The translations under genes were made by a program, and so were the position numbers. From assembly GCF_000222305.1 (NCBI RefSeq), contig NC_015921.1:310001-374000 (forward strand): a DNA stretch of 64,000 nucleotides, written 5' to 3'. The notes beneath the pieces were generated by a model. The model searched no databases, was not told where the DNA came from, and saw only the letters and a list, made by a program, of their open reading frames with translations. How positions within the stretch are numbered: the stretch's first letter is position 1; every line of letters starts with the position of its first letter. The stretch comes from Borreliella bissettiae DN127 (GTDB lineage: Bacteria > Spirochaetota > Spirochaetia > Borreliales > Borreliaceae). This document shows positions 8,896 to 18,116 of this stretch, one piece after another.

Positions 8896-9939
8896 ATGCA
8901 AAATAAACTATTTTTAAAAAATATTGAAAAAAATATTAATAAAATCTTTTCAACAACTAATTTTTTAAATTTATTCAAAGATAACGATTTAAAATTTACT
9001 CTTAAAATAAAAAAGAATACCCTTGATTATATTAAAGCGCCAGCAATTGAAATTATTAATAGGGGTGGAAAACGAATAAGGCCAATGATAATGATTCTTT
9101 TGGCATATGCATTGGGGTTAAAAGAAAAAAATGCTAAATTAATCTATAAATTAAGTTTACTGCTTGAACTTCCTCATTCTGGAAGCTTGATTATTGATGA
9201 CATCGAAGACAATTCGCTAAAAAGACGAGGCACAACAGCAATACATTTAATCTATGGAATAGATAACAGCATAAATGCTGGCAATTTAATTTATTTTTTA
9301 CCTGCAAAATTAATAGAAAGATCAAATTTAAAAGAAAATCAAAAATTACTAATTTACGAAAATTTCTTTACAACTCTTTCAAATCTCCACCTGGGACAGG
9401 GAATTGATATTAAATTTCACAATGAATCATACATCCCAAGCATTAAAGAATACATTTCTTTAGTAGAATTAAAAACAGCTTCACTTTTTGGAATGGCTAG
9501 CTTTCTAGCTGCAATACTTACAAATAATGAAGACAAAGCTAAAAAAATTTACAGTACATTTTTAAAGCTTGGTGTTTATTTTCAAATAATAGACGATATT
9601 AAAAACATTAAAAATAAAATTAATGGTAAAGAATTCGGAGATGATTTGCTTGAAGGGAAAAAAAGCTTGCCAATAATTTATTTTTTACAAGAAAAAAAAT
9701 TTGAACCAAAAATTATTTCAAAATTTAATCAAATAAAAAATACCAAAACTACTAAAGCAAGAAAAGAAATATTTAAACTAACGGAAATGATAAATTCATC
9801 AAAATCAATAAAAAACTCAACTATTGTTGCCTTAAAATATTTAAACGAATTTAAAACCGAACTCAATTTGTACCCGCTAAAAAATAAATATAAAAATCTA
9901 CTAATAGATACTATTGAACAAATAAAAGAAGGAATATAA
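8896..9939 (+). CDS. Polyprenyl diphosphate synthase, GGPP-synthase type
   Basis: Prenyl chain elongation enzyme condensing isopentenyl diphosphate with allylic diphosphates; membrane-associated or soluble in the cytoplasm. The 347 residues show GGKRIRP (about 57-63), the first Asp-rich motif DDIEDNSLKRRG (about 101-112), LGQGIDI, and the second Asp-rich motif FQIIDDIKN (about 229-237), whose last position is Asn rather than Asp, followed by DDLLEGKKSLPI. The DDIEDNS...RRG, SINAGN and LHLGQG features recall class-III GGPP synthases of eukaryotes more than bacterial IspA or octaprenyl synthases. Product length is not predictable by eye. No ribosome site precedes the ATG; a leaderless message is likely. 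Coupled to the next gene by a TAATG overlap. Confidence 0.85.
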   Translation: MQNKLFLKNIEKNINKIFSTTNFLNLFKDNDLKFTLKIKKNTLDYIKAPAIEIINRGGKRIRPMIMILLAYALGLKEKNAKLIYKLSLLLELPHSGSLIIDDIEDNSLKRRGTTAIHLIYGIDNSINAGNLIYFLPAKLIERSNLKENQKLLIYENFFTTLSNLHLGQGIDIKFHNESYIPSIKEYISLVELKTASLFGMASFLAAILTNNEDKAKKIYSTFLKLGVYFQIIDDIKNIKNKINGKEFGDDLLEGKKSLPIIYFLQEKKFEPKIISKFNQIKNTKTTKARKEIFKLTEMINSSKSIKNSTIVALKYLNEFKTELNLYPLKNKYKNLLIDTIEQIKEGI

Positions 9940-10625
9940 TGAGAAAAACAATCATAATGGCACTTTTTTATGGCCTAATAGCAAATATTTACTCTGCTAC
10001 AATAACATCAAGATTAAAACTTAATGAACAAGAAAGCAAATATATAATAGAAAAACTTTATCAAAAATCAATGTTGCTAAAAAATTTAAAAAAATATAAC
10101 AAAGCAATAGTAAGTCTAAAAAAAATAATTAACATAGATCAAAATCAAGTTGATGCTCATCTTTTGCTATCAGAATTAGAATATTTAAATAAAAACTGGA
10201 AAAAAGCAATTATTAAATCTGAGGATTACTTAAAAATAATAGACTTTAAAGATAAAAAGAACTTTTTAGATATCTCTTGGGCCTACTTTTTAATAGGAGA
10301 AGTTGAAAATTCAATGGACTACATAATTAAATTTTTCCAAAGCGGTAAAGAATTGTTCAGAGAAAATATATTTATAGCAATTGATGCCCTTTTTAAAAAA
10401 AGTATTTATCATTTTATAAACAATGAAAATGCAGCATTTAATACAATATTATCCTCAACGTTTCAATTAGCACTAAATGACGACACATTGTTTATAATTT
10501 TTTTAAATAATTTAGAAATAATAAAACAAATACCCTTCTATTATTTTAATAGAAAAAAATTAGAAGAATTATATCTACAAATCAACACCCTAAAAACAAT
10601 TCAAAACACAACATGCAGAACTTAA
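9939..10625 (+). CDS. Exported TPR-like protein
   Basis: 228 residues beginning with a cleavable-looking signal peptide (MRKTIIMALFYGLIANIYSA) and then tetratricopeptide-like helices: a clear unit is KAIVSLKKIINIDQNQVDAHLLLSELEYLNKNWKKAI (about 49-85) with the expected small and aromatic residues. No enzyme motif is present. The start ATG overlaps the TAA of the prenyl synthase gene by one base. Its stop lies one base from the stop of the convergent permease gene, so no separate terminator fits between them. A role as a periplasmic adaptor is inferred only from the fold. Confidence 0.75.
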   Translation: MRKTIIMALFYGLIANIYSATITSRLKLNEQESKYIIEKLYQKSMLLKNLKKYNKAIVSLKKIINIDQNQVDAHLLLSELEYLNKNWKKAIIKSEDYLKIIDFKDKKNFLDISWAYFLIGEVENSMDYIIKFFQSGKELFRENIFIAIDALFKKSIYHFINNENAAFNTILSSTFQLALNDDTLFIIFLNNLEIIKQIPFYYFNRKKLEELYLQINTLKTIQNTTCRT

Positions 10626-10626
10626 A

Positions 10627-11433
10627 CTAAGGTCTATCTTTTCTCTTAATCAACGAAACCAATATATTTATTATTATTGCTACATAAAATTGAAAAGAAA
10701 GAGAAAAATAAGAATTTACATACTCTTGGGTGCGAAAAAATTGATATTCAAAAAAAACTATCAAAAAAGAAATTGGGAAAATTAACAAAGGATTTGAAAA
10801 TGCAATATAAAGAATGCAAACAGCAAGCCAACCATTGTTTAATCCTAAATTATAAGAGTAAGCATTAAGACTTACCGCAATAAATGAACCGGCAAGACTT
10901 GCCGTGAAAATTGATACAAAAATTGCAAAAGATTTAAAGAGATTGCTTATTTTCTCACCCAAAATGTCTTCATAATTACCCGAAGAGATAAATTCAAAAA
11001 CTGCTCTAATTCTTGAATAACTTATAACATAAATAGTAATAAATAAAAAAATAAAAAAAATAGCAATAAAAACAAAAATCTCAAAATTTCCAGATAAATT
11101 TAAAGTAAAACCAGGAATAAAATTAAAATTACTCTTCATCAAATAATCAACCAAAAAATAACAAAAAATATTAATGCCTATTCCTGCTATAAAAATATCA
11201 TAATTTTTCTTTACTACAAAAGATAAAAAAAATCCAAACAAAAAGCTAATAAAAAGAGTGAAAATAGTTGACATAAAAATGCCATATCCCAAATAGATGA
11301 AAAAAGACGTTAAAAATATTGAAAGATACGAAATGCCTTCAATAGATACATTTAAAAGCCCTATTTTTTCTGTATAAAGAACTCCAAGTGCTAAATACGA
11401 AAATACAAGAGCCTGTTCAAAAATACCAAACAT
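10627..11433 (-). CDS. ABC importer permease, BmpA/Rbs-type nucleoside family (second permease)
   Basis: 268 residues, about eight hydrophobic segments, small for this permease family. The conserved core is the short stretch GLLNVSIEGISYLSIFLTSF near the N terminus and AGIGINIFCYFL further on, which correspond to the G-LNIGVEG and TPF-like motifs of the YufQ/NupQ nucleoside permeases. It abuts the first permease (stop of one, start of the next, no gap), which in turn overlaps the ATPase gene. It probably forms the heterodimeric channel with that partner. Substrate is unknown; nucleoside import is the best inference given the binding protein's family. Position matches bb0316/bb0317. Confidence 0.8.
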   Translation of the reverse strand: MFGIFEQALVFSYLALGVLYTEKIGLLNVSIEGISYLSIFLTSFFIYLGYGIFMSTIFTLFISFLFGFFLSFVVKKNYDIFIAGIGINIFCYFLVDYLMKSNFNFIPGFTLNLSGNFEIFVFIAIFFIFLFITIYVISYSRIRAVFEFISSGNYEDILGEKISNLFKSFAIFVSIFTASLAGSFIAVSLNAYSYNLGLNNGWLAVCILYIAFSNPLLIFPISFLIVFFEYQFFRTQEYVNSYFSLSFQFYVAIIINILVSLIKRKDRP

Positions 11434-12366
11434 CTATTTTTTCCTAACTTTAATCAAAAACAAAGATAAAAAAATTGCAATAGATTGACAAAGACCAATA
11501 AATTCATACTTAAAGTCATAATTTATATTAAGAAAATTATTAAATTCGATTAATATTGAAAACAATAGGCTAAAAAATAATACATAAATATAATTAAATC
11601 CTGAAATTACAGCAACAATTAGGCTACTCCAACCAAGTCCTGAGGTTAGCCCTAAGACCAAATACGGTTTAAAAAACACTACAAACATAGAACCTGCAAG
11701 ACCATTTAAAAAAGCGCTGCCAAATACAGCGAAAAATTTATATTTAAATTCATTTATATTAAAAAAAATATCTATCTTTTTTTTATTGCTTAATATTTCA
11801 AGCTGAAGCCCATAAATAGTTTTTTTGTGCATAAAAACATAGAAAAGCCAAACTGACACACCAAACAAAACCAAGTAAATAAGTGATGAATCTAAAGCAA
11901 ATAAACTATTAATCCTTTTTGTCTGATTCGACAAACTACCTGTCTTTAACATATTCAAAATAAATCCATCTACCAATCTTTGATTTCCATAAGATATTAA
12001 AAGACCTGTTAGAGCGCTATTTAATCCGAAAAAAAAAGTAATAAAAAAGGGAATAAGCCCCAAAAGTCCTACAAAAAAAGAACTTAAAAATATCCAAAAT
12101 ATAAAATTAAAATAGGTAAATCCAAAAAAACTTGAAAATATATAAACGAAAAATGCCCCAAAATAAACCTGACCTTCATTGCCAAGATTTAATGAATTAC
12201 TCTTGGCACAAGTGGCAATGCCTGTGGCCATGATTAAAAATAAAATAAAGCGCCAAGATATCATCTTAATATAAGAAAATTGGAAAAAATCACCAAAAAA
12301 ATAACTAATACTTAATATCGAAAAAGAAAAAATTAATGCCATAAAGCTATTTCTAAATAAGGTCAT
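11434..12366 (-). CDS. ABC importer permease, BmpA/Rbs-type nucleoside family (first permease)
   Basis: 310-residue polytopic membrane protein. The motif ATCAKSNSLNLGNEGQVYFGAF (about 48-69) matches the A-R-G-xxNxGxEGQ segment of YufP/NupP and BPL_permease proteins, and later segments GLLISYGNQ and GLAGSMFVV fit the same family. It overlaps the ATPase gene by four bases (ATGA) and is directly followed by the second permease. In related systems the two permeases form the translocation pore for purine or pyrimidine nucleosides or sugars. Borrelia depends on purine salvage, so a nucleoside substrate is plausible but unproven. Confidence 0.82.
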   Translation of the reverse strand: MTLFRNSFMALIFSFSILSISYFFGDFFQFSYIKMISWRFILFLIMATGIATCAKSNSLNLGNEGQVYFGAFFVYIFSSFFGFTYFNFIFWIFLSSFFVGLLGLIPFFITFFFGLNSALTGLLISYGNQRLVDGFILNMLKTGSLSNQTKRINSLFALDSSLIYLVLFGVSVWLFYVFMHKKTIYGLQLEILSNKKKIDIFFNINEFKYKFFAVFGSAFLNGLAGSMFVVFFKPYLVLGLTSGLGWSSLIVAVISGFNYIYVLFFSLLFSILIEFNNFLNINYDFKYEFIGLCQSIAIFLSLFLIKVRKK

Positions 12367-13823
12367 AAAAATAGCAATTCCTTTAATTTTTCTTTACTAA
12401 TCTTTTCTCTAGATATGTTTAACAAAACTTCTCCCATTTTCATTGCTAAAATGTTATCAGAGAGTAAAAATAATTCATCTAAATTTGAAGTAATCAAAAG
12501 AACTGGCTTTTCTTTTGAATAATTACGAATAGCAACAGACATTTCATTATAAGCTTTGTGATCTAAATTGCTCAAAGGAGAAAAACAAATTAAAAAACTT
12601 TTTGCAATATACATCTCTCTGTAAAGAGCAAATTTTTTCAAAGTTCCTCCAGAAAATGCCAAAGATTTGGAATAAAGAATTTTATATATTTTCTCTTCAC
12701 TATAAAATTCCATTTTCTTTTTAAAAAAATCTTTAATCTGATTAATGTAAGATTGCCTGATAAAAATTTTATTTTCAAAATTCATAAATTTAGCCAAAAA
12801 ATTATCTAATATGCTGCTATTATCGGGGAATAAATTGCCAATACCTAAAGGTAAAAACCCCGCTTTACACTCAAAAATATTTATTCGCTCATATCTAATA
12901 CCATCAATTTTTATACACCCAACAAAAACAAGCTCCCCTAAAAATAATTTTTCCCAAGTTTTAATTATAGCTTCTTCACCAATTATTCCTAAAACACCCC
13001 TTTTATTTAAAGAAAAGCTAACATCATATTTCCAAAAATCTTCGAAAAACAGATTGAACTTAATAGGATCTTTTTCAAACTTATTAAAATTAATATTTAC
13101 AAAAAACATCTTATCACTAGAGGATTCAAGCCTGCTTAAAATCGATTCCTTGTTTATTGTTCTAAAGCACTTTCCATCTTTTAAAACAATAAATTCGTCG
13201 CTAAATTTTACAGCATCTGTAATTTCACTATGGGTAATAAAAAGAGAAGCAATTCCTGATTTCTTAAGCAATACAAGCAATTTTATAAAAGCTTGCGCTT
13301 CTTTTTGAGAAAAATAAGCAGCACTCTCATCAAAAATAATTATTTTTGCATTCTCTTTAAGAGCGGCAATAATAAGTAGAAAATAAATCTCTTTAATATT
13401 TAAATCTTTAATTTTCTTATCTAAATCAAAAGAAATTTTATAAAATTGCATAAGCCATCTATAATATTTATAGGTCTTAGATTTATTCATTGGCATGAAA
13501 AATGCATAACCAAACCAATATATACTCAAATATTCCCATACTCTTAAATTCATTTTCAAATTAGGAACTTGAGAAACAAGATAAATGCCGTTATTTTGAG
13601 CTTTATCTACATTCCAAGTTTTTTGCTTAATGCCATTTACCAATATTTCGCCAGTATCAAATTCAATAAGTCCAGCAATAATCTTGGCTAGGGTACTCTT
13701 TCCTTCTCCATTTTTACCAACTACTGTAAAAATTTTAACTTCCCCAATTTTTAAATTAATACTGTCTAAAATAGGTTTATCAATATCTGGGAAATACTTA
13801 ACTATGTTTTTAAACTCTATCAT
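12363..13823 (-). CDS. Double-domain ABC importer ATPase (MglA/RbsA/NupO type) with degenerate half-sites
   Basis: 486 residues with two ATP-binding cassettes in tandem, as in sugar/nucleoside importers. Domain 1 has an intact Walker A (GKNGEGKST, about 36-44) and Walker B (IIIFDES, about 161-167) plus the switch His (FITHS), but where LSGGQ is expected it reads LNIKE (141-145). Domain 2 is reversed: the signature is retained as FSGGT (390-394) but Walker A is lost (GVLGIIGEEAIIK) and Walker B is FLICFSPLSNLD. So one composite site (domain 1 Walker A/B with domain 2 signature) appears intact and the other lost. ATG start overlaps the stop of the binding-protein gene by one base. Confidence 0.88.
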   Translation of the reverse strand: MIEFKNIVKYFPDIDKPILDSINLKIGEVKIFTVVGKNGEGKSTLAKIIAGLIEFDTGEILVNGIKQKTWNVDKAQNNGIYLVSQVPNLKMNLRVWEYLSIYWFGYAFFMPMNKSKTYKYYRWLMQFYKISFDLDKKIKDLNIKEIYFLLIIAALKENAKIIIFDESAAYFSQKEAQAFIKLLVLLKKSGIASLFITHSEITDAVKFSDEFIVLKDGKCFRTINKESILSRLESSSDKMFFVNINFNKFEKDPIKFNLFFEDFWKYDVSFSLNKRGVLGIIGEEAIIKTWEKLFLGELVFVGCIKIDGIRYERINIFECKAGFLPLGIGNLFPDNSSILDNFLAKFMNFENKIFIRQSYINQIKDFFKKKMEFYSEEKIYKILYSKSLAFSGGTLKKFALYREMYIAKSFLICFSPLSNLDHKAYNEMSVAIRNYSKEKPVLLITSNLDELFLLSDNILAMKMGEVLLNISREKISKEKLKELLFL

Positions 13824-14875
13824 TAATTTTGTTCCAAATTAATTTTTATACCCTTTTCACTAACCTCTTCTATTTTTTTTAAAAGATCTTCTTTTAACTT
13901 TTGACTGGTTTCCTCTAAATAAAAAACATTCGAAATATTAAATAAAACTCCTTTATGCTTTATACCAAAAATATCAGAACTTCCATAGTTAATCTCTGAC
14001 TTAAGGGCCTTATCTAAAATATATGAAACATAATATTTTTGATTTGTAATTCCTGAACCAATAATATTTTCTTTACTGTCCAAATAATCTTCGTTATCAA
14101 AAAGAACCGCAAAAACATTACTCTCTCTAACAGAAGAAAGCACTCCTTCAACAGCAGGCCCCACAATAGGAAGTATTACCAAAGCCCCCGAATCTTTAAT
14201 TAAAGAGTCTGATAGCAATTTAGCTAAATTGCTATCATGCCAATTGCCCAAAACTCGATAATAAACCTCAGATCTCATGCCAGTATCAAGAATGCCTTTT
14301 TTGAAATAACGATAAATATAATCACTCATGACAGGATAATTTTGACCTGCAATCAAAGCAGCATTCCCAAAGCCAGATTTAATAAATTCCTTTAAAAAAA
14401 GGCCCACATAATACCCTAGAATATATGCCTCTTCTGCAACATTATAAGAAACTGAATAAACTTGTTTGTTGGTATTTTTTACCAAAGAATCAAAAATGAG
14501 AAACTTGGTATGGGGATAATTACTTGAAACACTGTCAACAATGTCTTGCATAGCATTATTTGTAGTTATTAAAAAATCATATTTTTTTGAGGTTAATAGT
14601 TTTTCAAGCATTTCTATCCAATCGCTTTGATTAAATCCAGCTTCTAAAACTTTAATTTCAAGACTTTCATGCTTTTTTTTAAATTCAAACAAAGAATCAT
14701 ACATTTCTTTATAAGATGGAGATCCTGAAATAACACCAGGAATAAATAAAGCAATATTAGTTTTATTAGAAATATCAACCTTTTGCTTCTTAAAAAAAAT
14801 TAAATAAACAAATAAATATAAATGAAATATCGTAAATAAAATCCAAAACCCTTTAAAAAACACGTTTTTACTCAT
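13823..14875 (-). CDS. BmpA/PnrA-family substrate-binding protein of the ABC importer
   Basis: 350 residues: a hydrophobic N terminus (about 8-28) and then a type-1 periplasmic binding fold of the BMP/PnrA family (VSYNVAEEAYILGYYVGLFLK and NAALIAGQNYPVMSDY are typical). Unlike the Bmp lipoproteins, no Cys follows the hydrophobic segment; it ends in YLIFFKKQK, so the protein may stay anchored by an uncleaved helix. It is the first gene of the four-gene ABC operon and overlaps the ATPase start by one base. Homologues bind purine nucleosides (PnrA of Treponema, BmpD of Borrelia are established cases); the ligand here is inferred. Corresponds to bb0319 as I recall. Confidence 0.85.
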   Translation of the reverse strand: MSKNVFFKGFWILFTIFHLYLFVYLIFFKKQKVDISNKTNIALFIPGVISGSPSYKEMYDSLFEFKKKHESLEIKVLEAGFNQSDWIEMLEKLLTSKKYDFLITTNNAMQDIVDSVSSNYPHTKFLIFDSLVKNTNKQVYSVSYNVAEEAYILGYYVGLFLKEFIKSGFGNAALIAGQNYPVMSDYIYRYFKKGILDTGMRSEVYYRVLGNWHDSNLAKLLSDSLIKDSGALVILPIVGPAVEGVLSSVRESNVFAVLFDNEDYLDSKENIIGSGITNQKYYVSYILDKALKSEINYGSSDIFGIKHKGVLFNISNVFYLEETSQKLKEDLLKKIEEVSEKGIKINLEQN

Positions 14876-15171
14876 ACAAATAAAATATCCTTTTATTAAT
14901 TGTTTATTAAATTCGCCTTAATGCCACAAAAGTCAAAGAAAAAAAATATCAATAACTAGCCATAAAAAATAAAGCCGCCAAAACTAATTAAAAAATTAAT
15001 TATCCGAACACCTGAAAAACACATCTCTCCCCTTATTATAAAATTTTGGCAAAAAATTTTTGAGCCCAAATTTAATAAAATATTAAGCAAATTCTGAATG
15101 TGAATTTTAAATTCCGTTGTATATCATTTCATCTAACAAATAACTTTAACATAAAGCCAAATATATAAAAA
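14876..15171. other. Non-coding gap upstream of the ABC importer operon
   Basis: About 296 AT-rich bases between two minus-strand genes. It should contain the importer promoter and the 3' end of the FecR-like gene. I see only short AT palindromes (around 14980-15005), no G+C-rich terminator stem and no reading frame worth calling. Confidence 0.45.
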
Positions 15172-16263
15172 TTAAAATTCTCCAGGACGCAATAAATACA
15201 ATTCATTAGCATTTAAATTGCTAGTAATATCATCATTTGAGCGTCTTAAATACATCTTTAGAGAATGGATTGTTTTAAAAAACTTATTTTTTAAAACATT
15301 TTTATTGGTTTTGTAATCTTTTAAAAATTTTGAAATGGGGCCGTGAACAGTTATTGAATTATCGAAAAAAGTAGAAAAATATTTCAAAATATCATCTACA
15401 AAATAAAACCTATTAGCCAAATCAACAAAATTATTAAAAAGTACTCCAATTCTACCCTTTAAATAATTAACATTTTTAATCATATCAACCCTGTTACCAA
15501 ATTTATAATTTTTATCTTCCAAGCTCCATTTTGAATATATAGAATTAAATTTAAAATCTTTTATTAAATAATTATACATAAAGTCAAATCTAAAACTATC
15601 TTCAATATATTTTAAAATAAAAAAATATAAAAACCTTTTATTTAAAGACATAAAATTATCTTTAGCCATCCTTATAAAATTTTGATTAATACCATTTAGA
15701 GTACCTTCATTAACTTTGTGTAAAAAAGAGTTTCCATTAAAAAGCAAAAGACTGGAATTAGGAAAAATTAAATATTCGGCTTTATTAATGTGCCTGATTC
15801 TACCCTTATAAACATTAATAAAAAAATTATTAAAATAATCGCTATTGACATAAAATTTTGCAGTATTTTCAGCTTTAAACAGATTATTATCTGTTACAAC
15901 AGAAAATGAAGATCCTTTAACAATGTTATAAACTACAGCATCAACACTTCCTCTAAATAAATACACTTTTGCATCTTGCAAATCTTTAAGAGAAGAATAA
16001 AACACAAAACTATTTGTATTTGAATAAAAAATTAAATCTGCAGAAATACCATTTATTTCATATAAATTTATTTTAAGCTTTGAATTTTCTCCAACCTCAA
16101 TAAAATCATACTCAAAAATTTCGTCATCTAAATCCAACTTAACAGGAAATGTATTTCTAACAACATTAACTTTACCTTCTATTTCTTTTACAACTGCCAC
16201 TTGAGAAAATAAAGCTCCACTTGAAAGCAATATTAAAAGGATATAATGATATATTCTAAAAAT
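15172..16263 (-). CDS. Exported FecR-domain-like protein with a probable AUU start
   Basis: With the start proposed here the product has 363 residues: a signal peptide (FRIYHYILLILLSSGALFSQ) and then a FecR-like region, with a repeated strand pattern such as VYLFRGSVDAVV, KGSSFSVVTDN and INVYKGRIRHI; the C-terminal half is helical and unassigned. There is no ATG or GTG in frame between the upstream stop (16299-16297) and the mature protein. TTG at 16230 would leave only part of a signal peptide with no positive charge and no ribosome site. An ATT at 16263-16261 has AGGAG exactly six bases before it and yields a complete signal sequence, so AUU is the best-supported start. Position matches bb0322 in memory. 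Confidence 0.7.
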   Translation of the reverse strand: MFRIYHYILLILLSSGALFSQVAVVKEIEGKVNVVRNTFPVKLDLDDEIFEYDFIEVGENSKLKINLYEINGISADLIFYSNTNSFVFYSSLKDLQDAKVYLFRGSVDAVVYNIVKGSSFSVVTDNNLFKAENTAKFYVNSDYFNNFFINVYKGRIRHINKAEYLIFPNSSLLLFNGNSFLHKVNEGTLNGINQNFIRMAKDNFMSLNKRFLYFFILKYIEDSFRFDFMYNYLIKDFKFNSIYSKWSLEDKNYKFGNRVDMIKNVNYLKGRIGVLFNNFVDLANRFYFVDDILKYFSTFFDNSITVHGPISKFLKDYKTNKNVLKNKFFKTIHSLKMYLRRSNDDITSNLNANELYLLRPGEF

Positions 16264-16269
16264 ATAGTT

Positions 16270-16305
16270 CTCCTGATCTTTGAAAAACTTATAAATTTAA
16301 TTATA
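16270..16305 (-). promoter_or_regulatory. -10 box and ribosome site of the FecR-like gene
   Basis: On the minus strand TATAAT lies at 16305-16300, so transcription should begin near 16293. The message then carries AGGAG at 16274-16270, six bases before the ATT at 16263. There is no ATG anywhere in this leader or in the first 30 codons, which decides the start discussion for the gene. The -35 region is not obvious. Confidence 0.55.
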
Positions 16306-16392
16306 CCTTGTTTTACATAAATTTATTACACTTTGAACAATAGCAAAAAAGAAGTATAATTTAATTTAAGAATTAAAAATATTAAGTTTTTA

Positions 16393-16421
16393 TTGACATA
16401 CTATAATTGCTATACTAATAA
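16393..16421 (+). promoter_or_regulatory. Promoter of the LysM lipoprotein gene
   Basis: A perfect -35 TTGACA at 16393-16398 is followed after 17 bases by TAATAA at 16416-16421. TATAAT and TATACT also occur between them but at unsuitable spacing. The predicted transcription start, about 16428, coincides with the first base of a perfect 13-bp stem-loop. Confidence 0.55.
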
Positions 16422-16427
16422 AAATAG

Positions 16428-16467
16428 TTAAAGTAAGAACTTTAATATTTAGAGGTTCTTACTTTAA
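16428..16467 (+). promoter_or_regulatory. Stem-loop at the 5' end of the bb0323-type message
   Basis: Inverted repeat TTAAAGTAAGAAC (16428-16440) and its exact complement (16455-16467) around a 14-base loop. It begins where transcription is expected to start and ends 38 bases before the ATG, leaving the GAAGGG ribosome site free. There is no T-run after it, so it is not a terminator; a 5'-protecting stem is the simplest reading. Confidence 0.6.
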
Positions 16468-16493
16468 AAAGATAATAGAAGCCAAGTTATTAG

Positions 16494-17642
<1,149 letters not shown>

Positions 17643-17658
17643 GCAAAAACGATCATAT

Positions 17659-17684
17659 AGCAAGGCCAAAGGCCTTGCTTTCTT
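17659..17684 (+). terminator. Intrinsic terminator after the LysM lipoprotein gene
   Basis: AGCAAGGCC (17659-17667), loop AAA, and exact complement GGCCTTGCT (17671-17679), followed by TTCTTGTTTTA. This is one of the few G+C-rich stems in the window and lies 16 bases after the stop codon. Confidence 0.8.
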
Positions 17685-17736
17685 GTTTTATATCTAATAA
17701 AATTAAATAATAAAAATATTCTAAAAGAGACAAAAA

Positions 17737-18096
17737 ATGAAAAAGCTAATATTGCTAAACTTAATATTTATTTCCTGCTATACAATTAATTTAGAAAAAT
17801 TAACAAAAGAAACTCCTTATGGAATTTATCTCAGAGAGGCTCAAAAAGCTATCAATGTTAATGATTATAACTCTGCTTTAAAAGCATACGAAAAAATGAT
17901 TCAAAATTTCGCTCACAATCCAAATATAGTTGCTACTGGCAAATATGAAATTGCATTCATATACTATACAACAAACAAAACAGAAAAAGCAAAAAAAATC
18001 TTTCAAGAGTTAATAGCAAATAATATGGAAATGCCTAAATGGATTAAACCTTTAGCTAAAAAAATATTAAATAAAATAGAAAATAATAAAAAATAA
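17737..18096 (+). CDS. Small TPR lipoprotein, BamD-like (BB0324 type)
   Basis: 119 residues: lipoprotein signal ending IFISC (Cys about 15) and then a pair of TPR-like helices (AQKAINVNDYNSALKAYEKMIQNFAHNP...ATGKYEIAFIYYTTNKTEKAKKIFQELI). BB0324 is known as the accessory lipoprotein of the Borrelia BAM complex that inserts outer-membrane beta-barrel proteins; it resembles the N-terminal part of BamD but is about half its length. The ATG has AAAGAG upstream. It lies 95 bases after the LysM gene beyond a terminator and converges on the VWA gene with a 20-base gap that has no obvious stem. Confidence 0.85.
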   Translation: MKKLILLNLIFISCYTINLEKLTKETPYGIYLREAQKAINVNDYNSALKAYEKMIQNFAHNPNIVATGKYEIAFIYYTTNKTEKAKKIFQELIANNMEMPKWIKPLAKKILNKIENNKK

Positions 18097-18116
18097 GAAT
18101 TTAAGAAATAAAATTT

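Noticed and set aside
12811..13308. A 165-codon plus-strand frame inside the ABC ATPase gene
   Set aside because: It lies wholly opposite a clearly coding ATPase with intact motifs, has no ribosome site and low-complexity Ser/Ile/Phe/Pro content typical of antisense shadow frames in AT-rich DNA.
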